From assembly GCA_900765185.1 (NCBI GenBank), contig CAAFQT010000043.1:1-10936 (forward strand): DNA of 10,936 nucleotides. The letters are read 5' to 3'. The notes beneath the pieces are model-generated. The model ran no database searches, was not told where the DNA came from, and saw only the letters and a program-made list of their open reading frames with translations. The number at the start of each line of letters is the position of its first letter. Position 1 is the stretch's first letter. The translations under genes were made by a program, and so were the position numbers. The DNA comes from an uncultured Collinsella sp. (GTDB lineage: Bacteria > Actinomycetota > Coriobacteriia > Coriobacteriales > Coriobacteriaceae). Below, in pieces: positions 1-6,717 of this stretch.

Positions 1-2140
1 TGCCCTGTATCCCGAGCTCGAGGTCGTCGATGGCAAGCCCATCTTCCCGCACGACCCGGAGCTCCAGCTGCGCCTTGCCATCCAGGCCGTCTTTGGCAGT
101 TGGATGAACGAGCGCGCCTGCATCTACCGCAAGCAGCACGGCATCTCCGACGAGCTTGGTACTGCCGTCAACGTTCAGGCCATGGCCTTTGGCAACAAGG
201 GCGAGACCTCCGCGACCGGCGTCGCCTTCACGCGTAATCCGGCCGACGGTACCAAGGAGTTCTACGGCGACTTTCTGGTTAACGCCCAGGGCGAGGACGT
301 TGTCGCTGGCATCCGCAATACCGAGCCCATCGCCGACCTCAAGACCACTCCGGGCCTCGAGTCCGCCGGCGAGGAGCTCGAGCGCGTCTTCCTGACGCTC
401 GAGGATCACTATCGCGACATGTGCGACATCGAGTTCACCATCGAGCAGGGCAAGCTCTGGATGCTCCAGACCCGCGTGGGCAAGCGTACCGCCACCGCGG
501 CCCTGCGCATTGCCATCGAGATGGTCGAGGAGGGACTGATCACCCGTGAGGAGGCTGTGAGCCGCATCGACCCTGCACAGCTCGACCAGCTCCTGCATCC
601 GCAGTTTGATTCCTCCAAGAAGTATGAGGCGCTCGCATGCGGCCTTAATGCCAGCCCTGGTGCCGCCGTGGGTGAGGTCGTGTTCTCGAGCGATGACGCC
701 GTCGCGCGTTCCGCCGAAGGCCACAAGGTCATCCTGGTCCGCTGGGAGACCAACCCCGACGACCTGAAGGGCATGGTTGCCGCCGAGGGCATCCTGACGA
801 GCCATGGTGGCAAGACGAGCCACGCCGCCGTTATCGCCCGCGGCATGGGTACGCCCTGCGTCTGCGGTGTCGAGCGCTTCCATATCGATGCCGCCGAGAA
901 GGTCGTGCGCATCGAGGGCAGTGACCGCGTGCTGCACGAGGGCGATGTCATCTCCATCGACGGCACCCAGGGCATCGTCGTCGACGGTGCCGTTGACCTG
1001 GTTTCGGCCGAGCTCACCGGCGATCTGGACACTATCCTGTCCTGGGCCGACGAGATTCGTCTGGATGAGACCGGTGGCCACGCCAACCACGTGCGCGTTA
1101 ATGCCGATAACCCCGAGGACGCCGCGCTCGCACTCGAGTTTGGCGCCGAGGCTATTGGCCTGTGCCGCACCGAGCACATGTTCCTGGGCGATCGCAAGAA
1201 CATCATCCAGAGCTTTATCCTTTCTGACGATGAGGCCGTGAAGCAGCAGGCCCTGGCCGACCTGCTCAAGGTTCAGACCGAGGACTTCCTGGCGATGTTT
1301 AAGACCATGTCCGGTCGCGATGTGGTCGTTCGCCTGCTCGATCCGCCGCTTCATGAGTTCCTGGATAATCCTCGCGAGCTTGAGGTCGCCATCACCAAGA
1401 AGGAAGCCGCTGGCGCCAGCGAGGAAGAGCTTGCCGTCCTGCGCGCCCGCCTGCGTCGTATCGACGGCATGGTCGAGTCCAACCCCATGCTCGGCCTACG
1501 GGGCGTGCGCCTGTCCGTCGTCTTTGGCGATCTGCCGCTCATGCAGGTTCGCGCCGTCGCCACGGCTGCTGCCCGCCTTATCAAGGAGGGTGTCGACCCG
1601 CGCCCCGAGATTATGGTCCCGCTCGTTTCCATTACGGCCGAGCATGTCCAGACCCGCGAGGTTATCGAGCGCGTGATCGCAGAGGTTTCCGACGAAGAGG
1701 GCGTCGAGCTCAATATTCCCGTGGGCACGATGCTCGAGCTGCCGCGCGCCTGCATGGTCGCCGACGAGATCGCCCATCACGCAGACTTCTTCTGCTTTGG
1801 CACCAACGACCTCACCCAGACGACCTTCGGTTTCTCGCGTGACGACGCCGAGGCTAAGTTCATCCCGCTGTACATGCATAAGAAGATCTTGAAGGACAAT
1901 CCCTTCGAGACCATCGACACGGCGGTACTCGAACTGGTGCGCTTGGCCGTCGAGAAGGGCCGCGCCACCAACCCCGACATGCACTTTGGCGTGTGCGGTG
2001 AGCACGGTGGCGACCCCAAGTCCATCAAGGGCCTGTTTAACGTGGCCGACGTGGACTACGTGTCCTGCTCGCCCTACCGCGTGCCCCTCGCACGCCTGGC
2101 TGCAGCTCAGGCCAAGCTCGAGGCCAAGCGTTCCGCCTAA
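1..2140 (+). CDS. ppdK: Pyruvate, phosphate dikinase, 3' part (5' end outside window)
   Basis: This enzyme interconverts pyruvate, ATP and phosphate with PEP, AMP and pyrophosphate in the cytoplasm, through phospho-histidine chemistry. The open frame runs in from base 2, so there is no start in the window; 712 residues are visible. Counting from base 2, residues 1 to about 165 are the end of the ATP-grasp nucleotide-binding domain (GTAVNVQAM, NAQGEDVVAGIR). Residues about 190-300 are the swivelling phospho-histidine domain, with GGKTSHAA and catalytic His274. Residues about 330-712 are the PEP/pyruvate TIM barrel, with GLCRTEHMF, RLLDPPLHEFL, FGTNDLTQTTFGFSRDDAE and the catalytic Cys665 in GVCGEHGGDP. 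The Clostridium symbiosum enzyme has its histidine at 455, so about 180 residues are missing and the full protein would be about 890, normal for the family. The Thr of TSH is the known target of the PPDK regulatory kinase in plants; no regulator gene is visible here. Lys replaces the more familiar Met in GGMTSH, as I recall for actinobacterial enzymes. Confidence 0.97.
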   Translation, partial: ALYPELEVVDGKPIFPHDPELQLRLAIQAVFGSWMNERACIYRKQHGISDELGTAVNVQAMAFGNKGETSATGVAFTRNPADGTKEFYGDFLVNAQGEDVVAGIRNTEPIADLKTTPGLESAGEELERVFLTLEDHYRDMCDIEFTIEQGKLWMLQTRVGKRTATAALRIAIEMVEEGLITREEAVSRIDPAQLDQLLHPQFDSSKKYEALACGLNASPGAAVGEVVFSSDDAVARSAEGHKVILVRWETNPDDLKGMVAAEGILTSHGGKTSHAAVIARGMGTPCVCGVERFHIDAAEKVVRIEGSDRVLHEGDVISIDGTQGIVVDGAVDLVSAELTGDLDTILSWADEIRLDETGGHANHVRVNADNPEDAALALEFGAEAIGLCRTEHMFLGDRKNIIQSFILSDDEAVKQQALADLLKVQTEDFLAMFKTMSGRDVVVRLLDPPLHEFLDNPRELEVAITKKEAAGASEEELAVLRARLRRIDGMVESNPMLGLRGVRLSVVFGDLPLMQVRAVATAAARLIKEGVDPRPEIMVPLVSITAEHVQTREVIERVIAEVSDEEGVELNIPVGTMLELPRACMVADEIAHHADFFCFGTNDLTQTTFGFSRDDAEAKFIPLYMHKKILKDNPFETIDTAVLELVRLAVEKGRATNPDMHFGVCGEHGGDPKSIKGLFNVADVDYVSCSPYRVPLARLAAAQAKLEAKRSA

Positions 2141-2178
2141 CGTTTTAGGTTTAGACGCCTAGCGTAGCCCCCTTCATG

Positions 2179-2208
2179 CCGCCCGTCTCATTCGTGAGAC
2201 GGGCGGTT
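2179..2208 (+). terminator. Hairpin with UUCG loop after ppdK
   Basis: Bases 2179-2190 pair perfectly with 2195-2206 (12 bp, mostly G-C) around a TTCG loop. The stem lies 38 bases after the ppdK stop. The T-tract is poor (only TT before ATC); a T-rich stretch comes 12 or more bases later, at 2219-2233. It is probably the ppdK transcript end, but it may leak. Confidence 0.7.
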
Positions 2209-2252
2209 ATCATGTGCGGGTTTTGTCTTTTTGTCTGCGTAAAAAATTGTTC

Positions 2253-2280
2253 TTGCAGCAGAAACCCGCGCGTGTATACT
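2253..2280 (+). promoter_or_regulatory. Probable sigma-70-type promoter for rplS
   Basis: A good -10 box, TATACT, lies at 2275-2280. A partial -35, TTGCAG, lies at 2253-2258, 16 bases upstream. It falls between the ppdK hairpin and rplS and would give a leader of about 60 bases. The -35 matches consensus at only three positions. Confidence 0.5.
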
Positions 2281-2301
2281 CGAATACGTTTGTTCAACTA
2301 C

Positions 2302-2325
2302 GTGCCGGCCAAGGTGGTACGGCAC
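2302..2325 (+). promoter_or_regulatory. Hairpin in the rplS leader
   Basis: GTGCCG at 2302-2307 pairs with CGGCAC at 2320-2325, and 2308-2310 (GCC) can pair with 2316-2318 (GGT, one wobble). The hairpin lies in the short leader, 12 bases before the rplS ribosome binding site AAGGA (2338-2342). Leader-based autoregulation of rplS by L19 is known in other bacteria; a regulatory role here is inference. Confidence 0.4.
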
Positions 2326-2349
2326 CTCTAGAAGAGTAAGGAATTGCAC

Positions 2350-2691
2350 ATGGATTACATCCGCGCAATCGAGCGTCAGCAGATCCGCGAGGACATCCCG
2401 CAGGTCCGCGTTGCCGACAACGTCAAGGTTCACTACCGCATTAAGGAAGGCGACCGCGAGCGCATCCAGGTTTTCCAGGGTGACGTCATCCGCATGGCCG
2501 GCGCCGGTGCCCGTGAGACCTTCACCGTCCGCAAGATGTCCTTCGGTGTCGGTGTTGAGCGTACCTTCCCGCTTCACAGCCCCAAGATCGCCAAGCTCGA
2601 GGTCGTTCGTCATGGTCGCGTCCGTCGCGCCAAGCTGTACTACCTCCGCGACAAGGTGGGCAAGGCTGCTCGCATCCCCGAGAAGCGCTAA
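2350..2691 (+). CDS. rplS: Large ribosomal subunit protein L19
   Basis: L19 is a 50S protein at the interface with the small subunit. The 113-residue product matches the usual length of about 115. It carries the family core almost intact: RERIQVFQGDVI, RETFTVRK, GVGVERTFPLHSP, and the basic tail KLYYLRDKVGKAARIPEKR. The start is ATG 2350, because AAGGA at 2338-2342 is 7 bases upstream; an in-frame TTG at 2344 is only one base from that site. The gene has its own apparent promoter upstream and a strong terminator downstream, so it is probably a single-gene transcript. Codon use is highly biased (C-ending), as expected for an abundant protein. Confidence 0.98.
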   Translation: MDYIRAIERQQIREDIPQVRVADNVKVHYRIKEGDRERIQVFQGDVIRMAGAGARETFTVRKMSFGVGVERTFPLHSPKIAKLEVVRHGRVRRAKLYYLRDKVGKAARIPEKR

Positions 2692-2706
2692 GAAGATCGC
2701 AGCGTC

Positions 2707-2724
2707 TGTCCACTCGTTTGGACA
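2707..2724 (+). other. Small hairpin just before the rplS terminator
   Basis: TGTCCA at 2707-2712 pairs with TGGACA at 2719-2724 around a 6-base loop. It has no T-tract of its own and sits directly 5' of the main terminator hairpin, so it may support termination or protect the 3' end. Confidence 0.4.
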
Positions 2725-2725
2725 A

Positions 2726-2755
2726 AAGGGTCACCTTCGGGTGGCCCTTCTTTTT
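2726..2755 (+). terminator. Intrinsic terminator after rplS
   Basis: Bases 2726-2735 pair with 2740-2749 (10 bp, one G-U) around a TTCG loop closed by C-G. CTTTTT follows at 2750-2755. This is a textbook Rho-independent terminator. Confidence 0.9.
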
Positions 2756-2770
2756 ATCTGATTTGCATGC

Positions 2771-2777
2771 AAGGAGG
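2771..2777 (+). promoter_or_regulatory. Ribosome binding site deciding the rnhB start
   Basis: AAGGAGG lies 7 bases before ATG 2785. It lies downstream of the alternative in-frame ATG at 2767, which rules that start out in practice. Confidence 0.85.
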
Positions 2778-2784
2778 CCCCGAT

Positions 2785-3573
2785 ATGGCCAACATGACGA
2801 GTTCGGTTTCGGCATCGCAGGTTGCCGGCGAGCTGGCGAGCGCCACGTTTGAGGAGATCCCCGCCCTCGTGGAGCATTATCGTGAGGATCCGCGCCAGCA
2901 AGTGATCAAGGCTTGCGAGCGCGCTCTTAAGCGCCATGCCAAGGAACTTGCCGAGCGCGAGCGCGTCAACGGCATGTACGAGCTGATGCACGAGCTCGGT
3001 GGGGATGGCGTGGTCGTTGGTGTCGACGAGGTGGGTCGCGGCTCGGTGGCCGGTCCTTTGACGGTGTGCGCCGTGTGCCTTCCCATGGAACCGCGCGTCT
3101 GGGGCATCAATGATTCCAAAAAGCTCACGCCGGCGCGCCGCGAGCTGCTCTCGGTGAAGATTGCCGAGGTCGCGACGGCGATTGGTTTTTGCCATATTGC
3201 GCCTGCGGATATCGATGATATGGGCATGGCCCGCGCCATCCGCGCTGCCGTCGCGGGCGCCGTGGCCGATACGGGACTCGAGCCTGATTGCGTGCTTATG
3301 GACGGTAACCCCTTGGGCGCCGTTCCCAACGAGCGCGACGTGGTGAAGGGCGATGCCAAAATCGCCTGTATCGCTGCGGCATCCATCATGGCCAAGGTCA
3401 CGCGTGACGAGATGATGGTCGAGTACGACGCCGAGTACCCCGAGTATCATTTGGCCGAGTCGAAGGGCTACGCAAGCCCCGAGCACATCGAGGCGATTCG
3501 CAAACACGGACTTTGTCCGCTGCATCGTGTGAGCTTTTGCGGAAACTTTCTGCAGACTGAGCGCCTATTCTAG
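2785..3573 (+). CDS. rnhB: Ribonuclease HII
   Basis: RNase HII cuts the RNA strand of RNA-DNA hybrids and starts removal of single ribonucleotides misincorporated in DNA. The product is 262 residues. The DEDD catalytic set is complete: Asp81-Glu82 in VGVDEVGRG, Asp173 in LMDGNP and Asp190 in VKGDAK. The GRG hydroxyl-sensing motif, NDSKKL, IAAASIMAKVTRDE and the C-terminal KGYAS...HRVSF block are also present. Residues 1 to about 75 form a helical N-terminal extension, as in the longer Bacillus-type RnhB (about 255 residues) and unlike E. coli (198). ATG 2785 is chosen because a perfect AAGGAGG is 7 bases upstream. The gene lies 29 bases after the rplS terminator and is followed by another terminator; I see no convincing promoter of its own. 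In mycobacteria the same gene also lies near rplS. Confidence 0.96.
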   Translation: MANMTSSVSASQVAGELASATFEEIPALVEHYREDPRQQVIKACERALKRHAKELAERERVNGMYELMHELGGDGVVVGVDEVGRGSVAGPLTVCAVCLPMEPRVWGINDSKKLTPARRELLSVKIAEVATAIGFCHIAPADIDDMGMARAIRAAVAGAVADTGLEPDCVLMDGNPLGAVPNERDVVKGDAKIACIAAASIMAKVTRDEMMVEYDAEYPEYHLAESKGYASPEHIEAIRKHGLCPLHRVSFCGNFLQTERLF

Positions 3574-3622
3574 GTCAATTGTGGAGACAGGGACCTCTGG
3601 CGTTTTATAAACCTGCTGGTAG
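3574..3622 (+). other. Unexplained segment between the rnhB stop and its terminator
   Basis: The segment sits between the rnhB stop codon and the terminator stem. AGGTC, starting just inside the stop codon at 3572-3576, can pair with GACCT near 3592-3596 across a purine-rich middle. No coding or promoter signal is seen. It might be a small dispersed repeat, but only one copy is in the window. Confidence 0.2.
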
Positions 3623-3664
3623 CGGGCCGTATGCAACGTGATTGTTGCGTACGGCCCGTTTTTT
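3623..3664 (+). terminator. Strong intrinsic terminator after rnhB
   Basis: Bases 3623-3637 pair with 3644-3658 (15 bp with one G-U) around a 6-base loop. Six T follow at 3659-3664. The stem is longer than the other terminators in the window. It separates rnhB from the yraN cluster. Confidence 0.92.
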
Positions 3665-3762
3665 GTCGGCATTTGGTCAGCTTCTGGTTTGCTTCCGGTA
3701 CTTACCCGCATGAAAGGTGCCCTCATCATCGGGGCAATGCAGTGTGCGGGAAAGGAGACCCC

Positions 3763-4248
3763 ATGTGTGCCGCAAGCAAAAAGAGCAAGACGCAGCAACT
3801 CAAGGAGCGCTGGGAAGACGGCGAGCTCGACTGCGGGGCGATTACGCCCGAGTTTATCAAGGGGCTCAGTCCCCGCGAGCTCGGAATGCTGGGCGAGCTG
3901 ATCACCATCGATTACTTTAACGAGCGTGGATACACCTTGTTGGAGCAGGGCTATCGTTGTATTGAGGGCGAAGCCGATCTGGTGCTGCTCGATGAGCTCG
4001 ACGATGTCGTGGTGATGGCCGAGGTCAAGACGAGGCGCGTCGCCCTGGATTGCACCACGCGGGTTTTTCCCGAGGAGGCCGTGGACGCCCAAAAGCAGCG
4101 TCGGTATCGCCGTATCGCAAGTTGCTATCTCATGGAGCACTATCCTCTCAGGTCGATTCGCTTCGATGCCGTGGGCGTCACCATCCGCGGCGGGCATATC
4201 GCCGAGATCGAGCACCAGTACAATGCGTTCGATTGGCAGGTGTCGTGA
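3763..4248 (+). CDS. yraN: YraN family (UPF0102) nuclease-like protein
   Basis: UPF0102 proteins have a PD-(D/E)XK endonuclease-like fold resembling Holliday junction resolvases; their cellular role is poorly defined. The 161-residue product has the family core: LGMLGE near 40-45, GYTLLEQGYR, GEADLVLL (69-76), AEVKTR (86-91), the AV..QKQRR helix and IRFDAVGV. The putative metal-binding and catalytic residues are Asp72, Glu87 and Lys89. Family members are usually about 115-125 residues; here about 35 charged residues precede the core. The start is ATG 3763, with AAAGGAG at 3751-3757. The frame stays open to 3631, but that extension would run through the rnhB terminator. The stop TGA shares its last base with the comM ATG, so the two are probably translationally coupled. 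The same yraN-comM-dprA order occurs in mycobacteria. I see no clear promoter in the roughly 100 bases upstream. Confidence 0.9.
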   Translation: MCAASKKSKTQQLKERWEDGELDCGAITPEFIKGLSPRELGMLGELITIDYFNERGYTLLEQGYRCIEGEADLVLLDELDDVVVMAEVKTRRVALDCTTRVFPEEAVDAQKQRRYRRIASCYLMEHYPLRSIRFDAVGVTIRGGHIAEIEHQYNAFDWQVS

Positions 4249-5771
4249 TGGCGTTCGAGACGTTTGCCGTACACGCGGCCTGTATCCGCGGCGTCGAGGC
4301 AATTCCCGTCACCGTCGAGGTCTCGCTTGCCGGTGGCGTTCCGGGCATCCAGATGCTCGGCATTCCGAGCATGGAGGTGATGGAGTCGCGCGGGCGTATC
4401 CGGTGCGCCATGCGCTCGGCCGGCTTCGAGATTCCTCGGTCGGGCATTACCGTCAACCTGGCACCCGGCGATATCCGTAAAACTGGCAGCGGTTTTGACC
4501 TGCCGATTGCCATCGCGGTTCTGGCGGCCGATGGGCAGATTCCCCGTGACAACCTCGATCGCTGCCTTATCGCGGGTGAGCTTGGTCTGGACGGCACGGT
4601 GCTGCCCGTCAAGGGCGAGGTGGCGTTTCAGCTGTTGGCGCGCGACATGGGGCTTTCCTTTATCGCCGGCAGGTCCGATCAGCATGTGCCGCTTGCGGGT
4701 GTTGACTGCGGGTTTATCGACCATCTGTCTCAGCTTGCTCGCGGCATGGGCGATGCCGCACGGCACTACTTGGATTCCGAGGGTGTCGAGGCGACCTTTG
4801 AGCCCGAGCTCGACTATGCAGACGTGCTGGGGCAGGAAGTCGCTAAACGCGGCATGGCGCTTGCGGCCGCCGGCGAGCTCGGCTTGCTCATGATCGGCTC
4901 GCCCGGATCGGGTAAGACCATGCTCGCGCGCCGTATGACCGGCATTCTGCCCGAGCTTTCCGTTGAGGACCAGCAGGAGGCGCTGTGCATCCATTCGGTT
5001 TTGGGTGAGAACATTGATGGCTTGTTGGCGGGACACCGGCCCTTCCGCAGTCCCCATCACAGCATTTCAACGGCGGGCCTCATTGGCGGGGGACGCCCGG
5101 GGCATCCGGGGGAGATCAGCCTTGCTCATGGCGGCGTGCTCTTTTTGGACGAGCTTGCCGAGTTTCCCACGGGTGTGCTGCAGACGCTGCGTCAGCCCAT
5201 CGAGCGCGGCTATGTGAGGATCGTACGCGTCGACGGGGCCTTTACCTTCCCGTCGCGCTTTCAGCTGCTGGCTGCGAGCAATCCCTGCCCCTGCGGTTTT
5301 TTGGGCGATCGCGAGGTACCGTGTCGCTGCTCGGCGGCGATGGTCGAGCGCTATCGGTCTAAACTGCGCGGCCCTTTGGCCGACCGTATCGACATGATGA
5401 TCGATGTGACCCGTCCCGACCCCCAGGTGATTATCGAGGGCGTCGAAGGCATGTCATCGGCTGAGTTGCGCGATTACGTCGTGCGCGGCCGAGCCTTCCG
5501 TGCCTGGCGCGAGTCACATATGGACGATGCGGACGCCGAGGCCGAGGATGACGAGTCCCGCTCCATTGACGGCGTCGTGTCGGCTTTTGCGCTCGATGAG
5601 GCGGCAGAGAAGTGCGTCCTTGGCCTGTCGAAGCGCACGCATCTTACGGGTCGCGGCATCGTGCGTCTTGTGCGCATCGCGCGCACGATCGCCGATGTCG
5701 CTGAGAGCGAGCGGGTGACGCAGGACCACGTGCTCGAGGCGGCGATGTATCAGGGAAGGAGGGACCAATAA
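4248..5771 (+). CDS. comM: ComM/YifB family AAA+ ATPase (Mg-chelatase-like)
   Basis: ComM proteins are hexameric AAA+ motors. In naturally transformable bacteria they drive branch migration so that RecA-paired DNA is integrated. The 507-residue product is typical in length. Residues 1 to about 170 are the N-terminal Lon-protease-S5-like domain (VEVSLAGGVPGIQMLGIPS, ITVNLAPGDIRKTGSGFDLPIA). The AAA+ core follows, with Walker A GSPGSGKT at 217-224, RPFRSPHHSIS, and Walker B VLFLDE at 297-302. The cysteine motif NPCPCGFLGD...CRCS follows, and then LADRIDM. The C-terminal helical domain ends with LTGRGIVRLVRIARTIAD. A short acidic run (DDADAEAEDDE, 426-436) sits in the linker before that domain. 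The start ATG overlaps the yraN stop by one base; a much earlier in-frame ATG at 4050 lies inside yraN and lacks family similarity. It is followed by dprA, which acts in the same recombination pathway. Whether this organism is transformable cannot be told from here. Confidence 0.95.
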   Translation: MAFETFAVHAACIRGVEAIPVTVEVSLAGGVPGIQMLGIPSMEVMESRGRIRCAMRSAGFEIPRSGITVNLAPGDIRKTGSGFDLPIAIAVLAADGQIPRDNLDRCLIAGELGLDGTVLPVKGEVAFQLLARDMGLSFIAGRSDQHVPLAGVDCGFIDHLSQLARGMGDAARHYLDSEGVEATFEPELDYADVLGQEVAKRGMALAAAGELGLLMIGSPGSGKTMLARRMTGILPELSVEDQQEALCIHSVLGENIDGLLAGHRPFRSPHHSISTAGLIGGGRPGHPGEISLAHGGVLFLDELAEFPTGVLQTLRQPIERGYVRIVRVDGAFTFPSRFQLLAASNPCPCGFLGDREVPCRCSAAMVERYRSKLRGPLADRIDMMIDVTRPDPQVIIEGVEGMSSAELRDYVVRGRAFRAWRESHMDDADAEAEDDESRSIDGVVSAFALDEAAEKCVLGLSKRTHLTGRGIVRLVRIARTIADVAESERVTQDHVLEAAMYQGRRDQ

Positions 5772-6703
5772 TGGCTGAGGGAACCTTTGAGCTTCATCCC
5801 GGTGATGCGTTGTATCCCAAGACCGTTCTGGAGCTTTCGGATGTGCCCGAGACCCTCTACGTTCGTGGCGACCCTGCCGTGTTATCGATGCCCGCGATCT
5901 CCATCATCGGCGCACGCAAGGCATCGCCGTATGGCCTGGCCGTCGCGGAGCTTGCGGCAAAGGTGGCGGTCGAGGCGGGAGTGACGGTAGTTTCGGGCGG
6001 CGCGGTCGGTTGCGACCAGGCCTCGGGTTGGGCTGCGGTCAACGCTGGCGGCAAACACGTCGTGGTGCTGGGGACGGGCGCCGACGTGGTCTATCCGCGC
6101 TCGAGCGCGGGGCTTATTACGCGCACGCTCGATACGGGTGGCGCGGTCGTGTCGATCTCCCCGTGGGGCATGGGTCCTCGCAAGTTTGCCTTTCCGCGCC
6201 GCAATCGCGTGATCGCGGCCCTGTCGCAAGCCCTCTTTGTATCCGAGGCGGGTATGCCTTCCGGGACGTTTTCTACAGCCGAGGCTGCTATGGATTTGGG
6301 GCGAGAACTTCTTGCCGTACCGGGGTCGATCCTATCGCCCGAGTCGCGTGGCACGAATTACCTCATTGCGAACGGTGCCTGCTGCATCATCGACGAGGAA
6401 TCTATCGAGATGGCTATCTCACGCATCTATGGAACCCTGCGCTACTCGCGCCCCGATGCTCCCGGCATTGCCGACCTGGATTCAACGCAGCAGACCGTGA
6501 TGCATGCGCTCATCGCCTCTCCGCTCAAGGTCGACGACATCGCGGCGCTCGTCTCGCTCGATGCTGTCGGCGTACTCAAACTCTTGGGTTCGCTTGAACT
6601 CGAGGGCCTTATCGAGCGCATGATGGATGGAAGGTATGCGCCCTCCAAGTTTGCCCTTCACGCCCAGACACCCTTCGGTCACAATGGAAAACGTGTCAAT
6701 TAG
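5771..6703 (+). CDS. dprA: DNA-processing protein DprA/Smf
   Basis: DprA binds incoming single-stranded DNA and loads RecA during transformation; it is also common in bacteria not known to be transformable. The 310-residue product begins almost directly with the Rossmann-like core (YPKTVLEL...ETLYVRGD), so the N-terminal helical domain of some homologues is absent. Visible motifs are IIGARKAS (45-52), TVVSGGAVGCD, VLGTGADVVYP, FPRRNRVIAALS (Arg143, Arg144, Arg146), SGTFSTAEAA and LAVPGSI. Residues from about 235 form the C-terminal winged-helix domain. The family's usual Ala-His after the GxD motif is Ser-Gly here (GCDQASGWAAV). The start ATG overlaps the comM stop by one base and has a strong AAGGAGG at 5756-5762, 8 bases upstream, so translation need not depend only on coupling. 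trmFO begins 14 bases after the stop. Confidence 0.95.
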   Translation: MAEGTFELHPGDALYPKTVLELSDVPETLYVRGDPAVLSMPAISIIGARKASPYGLAVAELAAKVAVEAGVTVVSGGAVGCDQASGWAAVNAGGKHVVVLGTGADVVYPRSSAGLITRTLDTGGAVVSISPWGMGPRKFAFPRRNRVIAALSQALFVSEAGMPSGTFSTAEAAMDLGRELLAVPGSILSPESRGTNYLIANGACCIIDEESIEMAISRIYGTLRYSRPDAPGIADLDSTQQTVMHALIASPLKVDDIAALVSLDAVGVLKLLGSLELEGLIERMMDGRYAPSKFALHAQTPFGHNGKRVN

Positions 6704-6717
6704 AAAGGTGTTTGCAG

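Noticed and set aside
409..1269. 286-codon open frame on the minus strand, opposite ppdK
   Set aside because: Ser/Arg-rich shadow of a conserved gene, with no domain.
3631..3762. Upstream extension of yraN to an earlier in-frame ATG
   Set aside because: It would translate through the rnhB terminator stem and has no ribosome binding site. ATG 3763 has a good one.
3665..3762. Promoter for the yraN cluster between the rnhB terminator and yraN
   Set aside because: TTGGTC at 3673-3678 has no acceptable -10 at 16-18 bases; TACTTA at 3699 is 20 bases away. A promoter is likely in this region but cannot be placed.
4050..4247. Upstream extension of comM to an earlier in-frame ATG
   Set aside because: It lies inside yraN and its residues do not resemble ComM N-termini. 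ComM homologues start at the position of ATG 4248.
4140..5060. 306-codon open frame on the minus strand, opposite comM
   Set aside because: Same cause: GC-rich sense coding with biased third positions. It has no family resemblance, and it overlaps a well-supported AAA+ gene.
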